A stretch of 33,152 bases of DNA from Lachnospiraceae bacterium (lineage in GTDB: Bacteria; Bacillota; Clostridia; Lachnospirales; Lachnospiraceae): assembly GCA_030524705.1 (NCBI GenBank), contig JAUNGD010000040.1:1-33152 (forward strand), in the 5' to 3' direction. Shown here piece after piece: positions 1-8,017 of this stretch. Position numbers and translations under genes: made by a program. Within the stretch, counting starts at the first letter, position 1; each line of letters opens with the position of its first letter. The notes beneath the pieces were generated by a model. It was not told the origin of the DNA and did no database searches. It saw only the letters and a list, made by a program, of their open reading frames with translations.

Positions 1-1075
1 CCATATACTTCATATAATTCGTCACCATCATCGCGATCTTGAACGTCAGCGCATCGTCAAACACCCTGATGTCCAGTCCCGTGCTCTTCTGCAGCTTCTC
101 CAGACGGTACACCAACGTATTTCTGTGAATATAAAGCTGCCTTGCCGTCTCGGACACATTCAGGCTGTTTTCAAAAAATTTATTGATCGTCGTCAGTGTC
201 TCCTCATCGAAGGTATCCGGCGTCGCATCGGCAGTAAAGACCTCTTTCATAAACATCTGGCAGAGCGGAACCGGAAGCTGGTAGATCAGCCGCCCAATTC
301 CCAGCGTATTGTATGCAACAATCGAGCGTTCCATATAAAAGATCTTGCCGACGTCAAGAGCCATCTTCGCTTCCTTGTAAGAGCGGGAAACCTGCATAAT
401 CTCATTTACGATCGTACCGTAAGCAATCTTGACGCTGGACATAGCCTCCGTATTCAGCATATCCCTCAGCATCCTGGCGGTCTGCTCCACAAACTCATAT
501 TCCTCCTGTTCCCGAAGCTCCTGTACGAGAATGATGCTTTTCTCATCCACCGCTGTAATGAAATCCTTCGTCCTGTTCCCAAACAGTCCTTTCACGATCT
601 CCATTGCCGTATTGTCTTTTTCATATTTTGTCTCGATCACATAAACTATTCTGCGGGTTTCTGTCTCAATATGCAGCTTTCTTGCACGGTTATAAACGTC
701 AATAGAAAGCATGTTGTCGAGAAGAAGGTTCTGAATATAATTGTTTTTATCATACCGTTCGCGGTAAGCAATGATCAGATTCTGTATCTGGCTCACGGCC
801 ACACGGCCCAGCATATACGCGTCCTCTGATGATCCCCGGGATATCAAAATAAATTCAAGCTTTTTATCATCAAATACTTTAAAAAAATGTGAATTCTGCA
901 TCACCTGGCTGTCCGCCGGAGAAACAGCAAACTGAAGAATCGTTTTGATGTCCATATTTTCCGTCGGCATCGTAGATGCCACTTCATTTCCGTCAGTGTC
1001 CGTCAGGATAAAATCAACTCTGGTAATCATGTGTAATTCATCTAAGGTATTCTGCAAAATCTGGCTGGAAATCAT
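1..1075 (-). CDS. CdaR/PucR-family sugar-diacid-type transcriptional regulator (3' end outside window)
   Basis: The reading frame starts at ATG 1075 behind AGAGGACG and stays open for 358 codons to the window edge, so only the last part of the C-terminus is missing. The N-terminal ~130 residues (MISSQILQNTLDELHMITRV...) resemble the sugar-diacid recognition domain of CdaR-type regulators. A middle GGDEF-like region follows. From about residue 306 there is a PucR-type helix-turn-helix with NVSETARQLYIHRNTLVYRL, the hallmark of the HTH_30 family. Known members sense carboxylic or sugar acids and activate catabolic genes. The effector here is unknown. It is transcribed in the same direction as glgB but separated from it by 145 bp and a hairpin, so it is probably a separate unit. 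Family call is strong, target genes are unknown. Confidence 0.85.
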   Translation of the reverse strand, partial: MISSQILQNTLDELHMITRVDFILTDTDGNEVASTMPTENMDIKTILQFAVSPADSQVMQNSHFFKVFDDKKLEFILISRGSSEDAYMLGRVAVSQIQNLIIAYRERYDKNNYIQNLLLDNMLSIDVYNRARKLHIETETRRIVYVIETKYEKDNTAMEIVKGLFGNRTKDFITAVDEKSIILVQELREQEEYEFVEQTARMLRDMLNTEAMSSVKIAYGTIVNEIMQVSRSYKEAKMALDVGKIFYMERSIVAYNTLGIGRLIYQLPVPLCQMFMKEVFTADATPDTFDEETLTTINKFFENSLNVSETARQLYIHRNTLVYRLEKLQKSTGLDIRVFDDALTFKIAMMVTNYMKYM

Positions 1076-1149
1076 ATTTTCACGTCCTCTTCTACTTTTA
1101 TTTGATGGTCAGGCAAAATACACGCTATCCTTCCCCTGTGTAAATCAAA

Positions 1150-1201
1150 AGGGCATGATTTACGGGATTTTCTTTGTATAAATCTCCCTTAATCATACCC
1201 T
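1150..1201 (-). terminator. Likely intrinsic terminator of the glgB transcript
   Basis: The arms 1150-1160 (agggcatgatt) and 1191-1201 (aatcataccct) pair with one G.U, and inner GGGATTT/AAATCTCCC segments extend the hairpin with bulges. Read on the minus strand, the structure follows the glgB stop by 19 bp and is followed by TTTTGATTT. The imperfect stem and short T tract limit confidence. Confidence 0.5.
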
Positions 1202-1220
1202 ATTTTCTCAGAAAACACAA

Positions 1221-3170
1221 TTAAAATTTGAATACTGCCACTCCATAAGCCGGAAGATCATATGCAAAAGAATATTCCCTTCCATCGCACTCCTGCTGCT
1301 CTGCCTTATAAACCACCGGCTGCTCTTTTCCGCTTCCCCCGAATTCCTCCGCATCACTGTTCAGAACAAGCCTGTACTGTTTTTTCTTCGGCACGCCGAC
1401 ACGGTAATCCGGCCTGTCCACCGGAGTAAAGTTGACCACAAAGAGCAGATTGCTCTTTCCGTCCTCAGAATGGCGCACAAAGCTGAAAATACTTCTGAAG
1501 CAGTCGTCCGCATTGATCCATTCAAATCCCTTCGGATCGCAGTCAGCCTGATACATTGCCGGAGTCTTTGCGTACAGCTTCAGCAGTGCACGCACATAAT
1601 TCTGCATCTGCTGATGTCTCTCCTCACCCAGCAGGTACCAGTCAAGCTCCCGCTCCTCGCTCCACTCCTGGAACTGGGCAAAATCCTGACCCATGAACAG
1701 AAGCTTCTTGCCCGGATGGCCAAACATAAATGAATATCCGGCCTTCAGGTTCGCAAATTTATCATCGTACAATCCCGGCATCTTGTTGATCATGGAACAT
1801 TTCAAATGTACAACCTCATCATGAGACAATACCAGCACATACCGCTCAGAATATGCATACGTCATGGCAAAGGTCATCTTATTGTGATTGTACTGACGGA
1901 AATACGGATCCAGCTTCATGTATTCCAGGAAATCATGCATCCATCCCATGTTCCATTTCATCGTAAATCCAAGACCGTCATCCTCCGGCTTGCCTGTTAC
2001 CTTCGGCCATGCGGTGGATTCCTCCGCAATCATCATGATTCCAGGATATCTTCCCACCATCAGGCTGTTCAAATGCTTGAAAAATTCAATAGCCTCCAGA
2101 TTTTTGTTGCCGCCGTATTTGTTAGCCACCCACTGGCCGTCGCTCTTTCCATAATCAAGGTAGAGCATGGAGGCTACCGCATCCACCCTCAGTCCATCCA
2201 CATGGAACTGCTCAATCCAGTAAATTGCATTGGCGATCAGGAAATTCTTCACTTCATTCTTGCTGTAATCAAAAACCTTCGTTCCCCAGTCCGGATGCTC
2301 GCCCTTTCGCGGATCCGCATATTCAAACAGGCATGTACCGTCAAAATCAGCCAGGCCCTGTGCATCCCGCGGGAAATGTGCCGGTACCCAGTCGAGAATA
2401 ACGCCGATTTTATGCTTATGCAGGTAATTCACAAAATACGCAAAATCCTCCGGCGTTCCATAACGGGAGGTCGGCGCATAGTAGCCCGTCACCTGATAGC
2501 CCCAGGAGCCGTCAAAGGGATGCTCTGCAATGCCGATCAGCTCTACGTGCGTATAACCCATATCTTTTACATACTCTGTCAAAGAGTGTGCTAATTCGCG
2601 ATAATTGTAATATCCGCTCTCGTCCTCTCCATGGGGATGCTTTTTCCAGCTTCCCGGATGCACCTCATAAATAGACACAGGACTTCTGTCCTGATCGAAG
2701 GTCTGCCGCTTCTCCATCCATACGGAATCAGACCATTTGATCTTTGAAATATCAGCAATTCTCGACGCTGTGCCCGGACGGAATTCTGCATGATTAGCAA
2801 ACGGATCGGCTTTATAAATTTTTCTGTCATCCGGAGTAATGATCAAAAATTTGTAAAGCTCTCCAACTCCGACACCCGGAACAAATACCACATAAATTCC
2901 CAGCGGTTCCAGACGCTTCATCGGATGGCTCTGCTCGTCCCAGCCATTAAACGTACCGATCAGATAAACTTCCTTTGCATTCGGCGCCCATACAGCAAAA
3001 TGTGTGCCCTTTTTTCCCTGCCACACCATGGGATGTGCGCCTAGCTTTTTAAAAATCTCATAATGTGTACCTGTTCCAAACAGATACTGATCAAGCTCTG
3101 TGATAAACTCTTCTTCTTTTTTCTTCACTTCAGCCTTTGCCGGCTGTGTCTTCTTTGTTCTCCCTGCCAT
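1221..3170 (-). CDS. glgB: 1,4-alpha-glucan branching enzyme (GH13)
   Basis: A 649-residue cytoplasmic enzyme that makes alpha-1,6 branches in glycogen by transferring cut alpha-1,4 chains. A CBM48-like N-terminal domain lies at about residues 50-120 (GTHFAVWAPNAKEVYLIGTFNGW). The GH13 barrel carries the nucleophile D330 (GLRVDAV), acid/base E383 (MIAEEST) and D451 (LSHDEVVH), and the family signatures DWVPAHFPRD and FMGQDFAQF. A C-terminal beta domain ends in YDLPAYGVAVFKF. The start at 3170 is preferred over an in-frame ATG at 3236 because AAGGAGA lies 8 bp before it. The gene lies 129 bp behind a second GH13 gene and may share its transcript. No glgA, glgC, glgD or glgP is in the window. 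The lysine-rich N-terminus (GRTKKTQPAKAEVKKKEEE) is a disordered extension. Confidence 0.95.
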   Translation of the reverse strand: MAGRTKKTQPAKAEVKKKEEEFITELDQYLFGTGTHYEIFKKLGAHPMVWQGKKGTHFAVWAPNAKEVYLIGTFNGWDEQSHPMKRLEPLGIYVVFVPGVGVGELYKFLIITPDDRKIYKADPFANHAEFRPGTASRIADISKIKWSDSVWMEKRQTFDQDRSPVSIYEVHPGSWKKHPHGEDESGYYNYRELAHSLTEYVKDMGYTHVELIGIAEHPFDGSWGYQVTGYYAPTSRYGTPEDFAYFVNYLHKHKIGVILDWVPAHFPRDAQGLADFDGTCLFEYADPRKGEHPDWGTKVFDYSKNEVKNFLIANAIYWIEQFHVDGLRVDAVASMLYLDYGKSDGQWVANKYGGNKNLEAIEFFKHLNSLMVGRYPGIMMIAEESTAWPKVTGKPEDDGLGFTMKWNMGWMHDFLEYMKLDPYFRQYNHNKMTFAMTYAYSERYVLVLSHDEVVHLKCSMINKMPGLYDDKFANLKAGYSFMFGHPGKKLLFMGQDFAQFQEWSEERELDWYLLGEERHQQMQNYVRALLKLYAKTPAMYQADCDPKGFEWINADDCFRSIFSFVRHSEDGKSNLLFVVNFTPVDRPDYRVGVPKKKQYRLVLNSDAEEFGGSGKEQPVVYKAEQQECDGREYSFAYDLPAYGVAVFKF

Positions 3171-3299
3171 ACGTATCTTCTCCTTACTATTTTCATGAAA
3201 GCATCCCCTGATTTCTGCCATCCGGATACTCAGCAAGATCTGTTTTAACTACTATTCAATCTGCTTTTCAAAAAACAGACTGTACTCCGGCACATCGCC

Positions 3300-4655
3300 T
3301 CAATGCTTCAGAAGCAATAACGCACAGCCCCCTGCCGGAAGAGTCATGTTTACTCTGCCCCCTTCTTCCGGTACGATTTCCTGCGTTTCTAAGTTTACAA
3401 TCTGATACGTTCCCACCGGAAGCGGAACAGACATATATGCTTCATTTTCATCATTGTTTGCCAGCACCAGTACACTTTCCTGCTCTCCAAGCCTTGCATA
3501 AGCATATTGCCTTGTCGTCAGCATCAGCTCACGGTAACGTCCCTCACCGATCACCGGATGCTCCTTCCTGCATTCTCCCAGGAAAGCAAGATATTCCGGC
3601 AGCCATGCCACCGGCGGATTCTTCTTCATATTTTCAAGATTGATCTGCGGACGAAGCGCCGGGTCTCCGCCTTCTGCCTTCCGTCCTTCAATTCCCCACT
3701 CCGATCCATAATAAATGGAAGGATTTCCCGGAAGTGTATAGAGCAGTGTATAAACGGATTTTAAATGGCGCTTATCATTCAGTTTTGAAATAATTCGGTC
3801 CACATCATGATTGTCCACAAAGGAATAAAGAATCCTGCCCTTATAAATACCTCCGTTCTCGTCAAACTGACGCCGGATCGTATGCGCAATCTCAAAATAA
3901 TTATGGTCATTATGCCCGGAATATAATCCCTTATGCAACTCATAATTCGTGACAGAATGCAGCATTTCCTGGTTGGCCCATCTCGCGTAATCACCGTGGA
4001 TCACCTCACCCATAAGCCAGAAATCCTGTTTTTCATTTCCTGTCATCCAGCGCATTTCTTTCATAAAATCAAAATCGAGACAGTCTGCACAATCCAGGCG
4101 GATTCCGTCAATATCAAATTCGTGGATCCAGAAACGGATCACCTCAAACAAATAGTCCTTTACCTCACGGTTTTGAAGATTCAGATTGACAAGCTCAAAG
4201 CAATTTCTCCAGGCCTCGTATCCAAACCCGTCATTGTACGGATTGTTCCATCCAAAATTGATCCCCTTATACCATCCGCAGTAGCGGGAACCCTCCCTGT
4301 TCTGCTGAATATCCCGGAATGCAAAGAACTCTCTGCCCGTATGGTTAAACACACCGTCCACCACAATCTTCAGCCCCAGCTCATGGGCCTGCTGCACAAA
4401 TTCTTTAAAATCCTTGTTATCTCCGAGCCTGCGGTCCACAAGCTTATAATCCCTGGTATCATATCCGTGAGTCGTTGACTCAAACAACGGCCCGATATAA
4501 ATCGCATCACAGCCAAGCTCCTTGATATGCGGAAGCCATTTTTTCAGCCCGTCAAACCGATGTACCACTTCTTCTTCTCTGTTCTCAAAAGGTGCGCCGC
4601 TCATGCCGAGCGGATACATATGATAAAAAACTGCGTTGTCATACCAAGTGCTCAT
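3300..4655 (-). CDS. Alpha-amylase-family glycoside hydrolase (GH13, cytoplasmic)
   Basis: A 451-residue GH13 enzyme acting on alpha-glucans or maltodextrins. There is no signal peptide, so it is intracellular and probably works on imported oligosaccharides or glycogen fragments. The barrel shows region I DGVFNH (100-105), nucleophile D188 in DIDGIRLDCAD, acid/base E217 in FWLMGEVIHGDY and D284 in SFVDNHDVDR. A small C-terminal beta domain (VLVLANNDENEA...) follows. The length fits compact intracellular amylases better than full neopullulanases, which carry an additional N-terminal domain. The start at 4655 follows AGGGAG. It precedes glgB in the same direction, indicating a small alpha-glucan unit. 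Exact specificity (amylase, cyclomaltodextrinase or maltogenic type) cannot be fixed from sequence. Confidence 0.85.
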   Translation of the reverse strand: MSTWYDNAVFYHMYPLGMSGAPFENREEEVVHRFDGLKKWLPHIKELGCDAIYIGPLFESTTHGYDTRDYKLVDRRLGDNKDFKEFVQQAHELGLKIVVDGVFNHTGREFFAFRDIQQNREGSRYCGWYKGINFGWNNPYNDGFGYEAWRNCFELVNLNLQNREVKDYLFEVIRFWIHEFDIDGIRLDCADCLDFDFMKEMRWMTGNEKQDFWLMGEVIHGDYARWANQEMLHSVTNYELHKGLYSGHNDHNYFEIAHTIRRQFDENGGIYKGRILYSFVDNHDVDRIISKLNDKRHLKSVYTLLYTLPGNPSIYYGSEWGIEGRKAEGGDPALRPQINLENMKKNPPVAWLPEYLAFLGECRKEHPVIGEGRYRELMLTTRQYAYARLGEQESVLVLANNDENEAYMSVPLPVGTYQIVNLETQEIVPEEGGRVNMTLPAGGCALLLLKH

Positions 4656-4740
4656 GTCAGTCTCCCTAATCTGTCTGAATTTTATATATTTTTTTAAAAT
4701 AATTACCTTTGTTGATCAAGCAGAACGGCCGGATAGTTAT

Positions 4741-4905
4741 TAAGCTGGCGCCTTCTCTCTGCTTCCCAAGCCGTGCGGCTTCGAAAAGCTTTCGCTTTTC
4801 TCGCTCACGGGCTGGCGCCCTATCAGACACCGCTGACAGACAAATGCTTGTAAGCAAGCTTTCCGCATTTGTCTGTCAACGATGTCTGGCACGGCTTGTA
4901 GCTTA
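4741..4905. repeat. Structured intergenic element with nested inverted repeats
   Basis: The outer arms TAAGCT (4741-4746) and AGCTTA (4900-4905) enclose AAGCCGTGC (4768-4776) pairing with GCACGGCTT (4889-4897), a hairpin GAAAAGC/GCTTTTC (4783-4789 and 4794-4800), and a 24-bp stem 4824-4847/4865-4888. That stem has 22 Watson-Crick pairs. Its two remaining positions become G.U in one strand's RNA. The 9-mer GCTGGCGCC occurs directly repeated at 4744 and 4811. No protein explains the sequence. The right end overlaps the tetR stop codon. It resembles a dispersed structured repeat rather than a simple terminator because no long T tract flanks the stems. Confidence 0.6.
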
Positions 4906-5481
4906 CGTGAATATCCCATACATGAATTGGTTTACCAGGGAAATGATCATTTCTTCACCGATCTTTTCCTGATGATTCGGATCCATCTCACAGTGAAGCA
5001 GCAAATAATGATTGATCGTTCCGATAAAGCCAATCGCAAACTGGCGCTGTCTTCCGTTCATATTTCCAAGCTGGCCGGACGCGCGGTCAAATACCTGCAC
5101 CACGGTCTCATAAAATTCTGTAACATAAGGCTTCACCGCCTGATACGCCTCGTTTTCTCTTGCAGAGTAAAACAAAGCCATCATCAGCATATAGAATTCC
5201 CTGTCTTTCTCAAAAAAATCAAAATATGCTCTCGCCATTTGATACAATGCCGAACGGATATCCTGATCTATCTCAGAAGCTTCCTTGAAAAAAATATGTG
5301 ACTCTTCAAATTTTGTCTCCAGAAGCGTCTTTAAAAGGCCCATCTTGCTTCCAAAATAATAATACAGCGTAGGCTTCGTAATGCCCGCCCGGTCAACAAT
5401 CTCCTGCACGCCGACTGCATCATAGCCCTTCGCATAGAACAATTCCTTCGCACATTCCATAATACGCATTCTGTTTTCCAT
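4903..5481 (-). CDS. TetR/AcrR-family transcriptional regulator
   Basis: A 192-residue repressor-type protein. The N-terminal TetR helix-turn-helix is clear: MRIMECAKELFYAKGYDAVG followed by VQEIVDRAGITKPTLYYYFG, with the recognition helix in TKPTLYYYFGSK. The C-terminal ligand-binding part is all-helical and not diagnostic. The start at 5481 is chosen because AAAGGAA lies 6 bp upstream. The alternative ATG at 5508 has AGGA directly abutting it. A symmetrical operator lies within its own promoter (5563-5591), so it is very likely autoregulated. No efflux pump or other obvious target is adjacent. The divergent neighbour is a PD-(D/E)XK protein. The 3' end runs into the structured repeat. Ligand and regulon are unknown. 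Confidence 0.9.
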   Translation of the reverse strand: MENRMRIMECAKELFYAKGYDAVGVQEIVDRAGITKPTLYYYFGSKMGLLKTLLETKFEESHIFFKEASEIDQDIRSALYQMARAYFDFFEKDREFYMLMMALFYSARENEAYQAVKPYVTEFYETVVQVFDRASGQLGNMNGRQRQFAIGFIGTINHYLLLHCEMDPNHQEKIGEEMIISLVNQFMYGIFT

Positions 5482-5562
5482 GGCGGTTCCTTTCTGTACA
5501 TTATTCATATCCTGTACGTTTTTATCCGATTCAGAAATTACCTCGGCCCTTTGCTAAAGTCA

Positions 5563-5591
5563 ATTATACCGTTCGGTATATAGATTGTCAA
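5563..5591 (-). promoter_or_regulatory. tetR promoter with embedded TetR operator
   Basis: On the minus strand TTGACA (5586-5591), a 17-bp spacer and TATAAT (5563-5568) match the sigma-A consensus exactly. The palindrome TATACCGttCGGTATA (5565-5580) fills part of the spacer and overlaps the -10, which is where a TetR dimer would block polymerase. Confidence 0.75.
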
Positions 5592-5625
5592 TCACGAAAT
5601 CCTGAAATCCTGTTTCAAAAATAAA

Positions 5626-5654
5626 TTGACAAGCCGTTTTTATTTATATATAAT
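5626..5654 (+). promoter_or_regulatory. Consensus sigma-A promoter for the PD-(D/E)XK gene
   Basis: TTGACA (5626-5631), a 17-bp AT-rich spacer and TATAAT (5649-5654) match the consensus exactly. Transcription would begin near 5661 and leave a leader of about 140 nt before the ATG at 5804. The region 5482-5803 holds this promoter, the divergent tetR promoter and that leader. I see no riboswitch or terminator fold in the leader, only a short AACAAA/TTTGTT hairpin. Confidence 0.65.
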
Positions 5655-5803
5655 ATGAGATATATTTTTTTCTATCAAATAATACTATTCTTACTTTTAA
5701 ATCAGCAGCTCCGCCAGACTTTCGGCAAAATTTCACAAGCCTTCAAAGAACAAATTTTTGTTGTGAGGATCTGTAAATTATACTATACTGAGAGGAGAGG
5801 TAC

Positions 5804-6655
5804 ATGAACGAAGGAAAGCTTCAATGGCATTCTGCTTTTTATGCAACATTTCGAATAGAACTGGAAGATGAAACTAATAAGGTACAGATTGAAACAGAGC
5901 ACCTACTTGGAAAAAAGCCAATGCAGATTGATCTTCTAGTGATAAAAAAACAGCCTGATCAAAAAATCGAAAAAAATATTGGCAAAATTTTCAGAACTCA
6001 CAATATTATAGAATATAAATCACCAGGAGATTATCTGAGTATAAATGATTTCTATAAGGTATACGGATATACCTGTTTTTACCAGGCAGATACAGAAAAG
6101 GTATTCGAGATAAACCCGCAGGAACTGACCATTACATTTGTGACAAATCATTACCCCAAAAAGATGCTGAAGCATATCCGAAAGCTTCGCGGCATTACGG
6201 CAATCAAACGTGACAGCGGCATTTATGAGCTGATCGGAGACTCGATTCCGATGCAAGTCATTGTAATAAAAGAGCTTTCAAAAAAGCAAAATTACTGGTT
6301 ACAGTCACTCAGGAATAATCTGCAGTCAGGCGGCGAGATAAGAGAACTTCTGGAAAGATACGAGGAAAAGAAAGATAACTTAAATTATCAGGCAGTCATG
6401 GACGTTTTAACCCGTGCTAACTGGACTAAAATGGAGGAGGAACGGATTATGTGTGAAGCACTGAGAGAATTATTTGCAGAAGATTTAAAAGAAGCTCAGG
6501 AAACAGGCGAAAAATTGGGCTTCCAGGAAGGAAAACATAGAGTGGCACTCAACCTCTCCCGCATGGGAATGGCCGCCGAGGATATTGCAAAGGCTGTCGA
6601 AATGCAGCTTTCCATCGTTCAGGAGTGGATTCAGGCCGCAGAACCGGCCAAATAG
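5804..6655 (+). CDS. PD-(D/E)XK nuclease-like protein, Rpn/transposase-related
   Basis: A 283-residue protein found in clostridial genomes in many dispersed copies and related to Rpn (recombination-promoting nuclease) proteins. The nuclease-like core is visible: D43 in MQIDLLVIKK, then E70-Y-K72 in NIIEYKSPGDYLSINDFYKV, spaced as in PD-(D/E)XK folds. The C-terminus (about 225-283) has the Rpn-type helical tail with GEKLGFQEGKHRVALNLSRM followed by MAAEDIAKAVEMQLSIVQEW, resembling a small DNA- or partner-binding module. RBS GAGGAGAGG lies 4 bp before ATG. It is the only plus-strand gene in the first 16 kb and is not part of an operon. No inverted repeats of an insertion sequence flank it, so present mobility is unproven. 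DNA cleavage is inferred from the fold only. Confidence 0.7.
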   Translation: MNEGKLQWHSAFYATFRIELEDETNKVQIETEHLLGKKPMQIDLLVIKKQPDQKIEKNIGKIFRTHNIIEYKSPGDYLSINDFYKVYGYTCFYQADTEKVFEINPQELTITFVTNHYPKKMLKHIRKLRGITAIKRDSGIYELIGDSIPMQVIVIKELSKKQNYWLQSLRNNLQSGGEIRELLERYEEKKDNLNYQAVMDVLTRANWTKMEEERIMCEALRELFAEDLKEAQETGEKLGFQEGKHRVALNLSRMGMAAEDIAKAVEMQLSIVQEWIQAAEPAK

Positions 6656-6839
6656 CCCCAAAAGCATTTGCCAAAGGGTTCGTTAAAATGCCGCCTGCCA
6701 CCGTGAAAACGAACAGCAGCACCGTAAAGATTCCCGTTCAGCCCTCTTGCAGCATTCAAACAGGCGGATCAGACAACGGATTTTCCGGCTATGGAAAAGC
6801 TGCTCCATAAAGCGGCCTCTTGCCTGCAAAGAAAAGAGA

Positions 6840-6860
6840 ATGTCGCAGAATATGCGACAT
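6840..6860 (-). terminator. Likely terminator of operon A
   Basis: The perfect 8-bp stem ATGTCGCA/TGCGACAT (6840-6847, 6853-6860) with a 5-nt loop is followed on the minus strand by TCTCTTTTCTTT. It lies 92 bp past the stop of the last gene of operon A. A second imperfect hairpin (AAATCC...GGATTT, about 6890-6918) lies nearer the stop but has no T tract. Nothing else is recognisable in 6656-6951. Confidence 0.55.
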
Positions 6861-6951
6861 CCCCTCATTATGTTAATCCTCTATTGCTTTTAAATCCTCC
6901 CCTGCAGATGGGGGATTTCTGCTCCGGCTTCGCTCTTTTCCGGGAAGTGAA

Positions 6952-7938
6952 TCACACCGTTTTCAACGCAGAATCAAACGCGATCGCAGAAGGTTCAAAG
7001 TTCGTCCTCTTCGCAAATTCAAAAGCCTCTTTAGCTCCGTACATTCTTTCCATACCGGAATCCTCCCATTCTACGGAAAGCGGACCCTCGTAGTGCATTG
7101 CATTCAGCTCTCTGATAATACCGTCAAAATCCACATCGCCATGTCCGAGAGAAACAAAATTCCATGCCCTTCTCACATCTCCGAACTCGATATGGCTTCC
7201 GAGAATGCCTGCCCGGCCATCCAGGCGAACCTTCACGTCTTTCATGTGGACATGATAGATTCTGTCCGCAAAATCCCTCAGAAACAGGCACGGGTTTACG
7301 CCCTGCCACTGCAGATGGGAAGGATCAAAGTTAATGCCAAGCGTTGGCCGCCACTCGAAAACATCCAGCAGCTTCTTTGTACTATAATAATCAAATGCAA
7401 TTTCCGTCGGATGAACCTCCAGTGCAAATTTGACGCCGCACTCATCGAAAACATCAAAGATCGGAGTCCACAGCTCTCTGATTCTCGCGTATCCGTCATC
7501 AATCATCTTCTGAGTGGTCTGCGGGAAGGAATACCAGAATGGCCAGATTGGGGAACCCATAAAGCAGGTAACTACCTTTGCCCCCATTTTCTTTGCAGCC
7601 TTCGCTGCGGCCTTTACTTCTTCTGCCGCCCAGGCACGGATCTCCTCTGGTTTGCCGGCGTACCGCGCCGGTGCGAAGTTGTCCAGACGTTCGTCCCACC
7701 GGTCTCCGATGCACTGCCCCGCCAGATGCACGCTCAGCGCCCACACCTTCAGATGATACCGTTTCAACGTATTATCAAATTTCTCTGCGTATGCTTCATC
7801 CTCCAGATAACGGTGTACGTCCAGATGTGACTGACAGGCAATCTCCAGCCCCTCGTACCCAATGGCGCTCATCTGTTTACAGACTTCCTCAAACGGCAGG
7901 TCGCCGTACTGCCCCGTAGTGATCGTAATTGGTCTCAT
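6952..7938 (-). CDS. Sugar phosphate isomerase/epimerase-like TIM barrel (AP endonuclease 2 family)
   Basis: A 328-residue TIM barrel of the xylose-isomerase-like superfamily, last gene of operon A. The metal ligands expected for the family are in place: E174 (FALEVHPTE), D205/H208 (NFDPSHLQW), H231 (YHVHMKDVK) and E290 (LSVEWEDSG). The N-terminus MRPITITTGQYGDLPFEEVC is the usual first strand and helix. Related proteins isomerise or epimerise keto sugars, act in inositol catabolism, or cleave 3-keto-glycosides together with Gfo/Idh partners. It follows dctP by 79 bp and shares the operon with a Gfo/Idh gene. The actual reaction is not determinable. RBS AGGGAGGGAAG precedes the ATG. It is longer than the other three barrels in the window (260-292 aa), so it is not a simple duplicate of them. 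Confidence 0.8.
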   Translation of the reverse strand: MRPITITTGQYGDLPFEEVCKQMSAIGYEGLEIACQSHLDVHRYLEDEAYAEKFDNTLKRYHLKVWALSVHLAGQCIGDRWDERLDNFAPARYAGKPEEIRAWAAEEVKAAAKAAKKMGAKVVTCFMGSPIWPFWYSFPQTTQKMIDDGYARIRELWTPIFDVFDECGVKFALEVHPTEIAFDYYSTKKLLDVFEWRPTLGINFDPSHLQWQGVNPCLFLRDFADRIYHVHMKDVKVRLDGRAGILGSHIEFGDVRRAWNFVSLGHGDVDFDGIIRELNAMHYEGPLSVEWEDSGMERMYGAKEAFEFAKRTNFEPSAIAFDSALKTV

Positions 7939-8017
7939 GACTTCTTCCCTCCCTTAAAAAGATGTGTCTTAACCCCTCTTTTTCATGATCCTTTTCGGTT
8001 GAAAAGTTTACTATGAA

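Noticed and set aside
125-829. Plus-strand frame opposite the CdaR-type gene
   Set aside because: The minus-strand frame has a full domain set and a proper start. The plus frame is its shadow.
4744-4819. GCTGGCGCC direct repeats as target-site duplication of a mobile element
   Set aside because: They enclose only 58 bp with no transposase ends and fall inside the folded element, so they are better seen as part of it.
4709-4972. Open frame across the structured repeat
   Set aside because: The stretch is dominated by inverted repeats, and the translation has no family features or ribosome site.
5804-6655. PD-(D/E)XK gene as part of a complete insertion sequence or defence island
   Set aside because: No terminal inverted repeats, target duplication, methylase or helicase partner can be seen around it.
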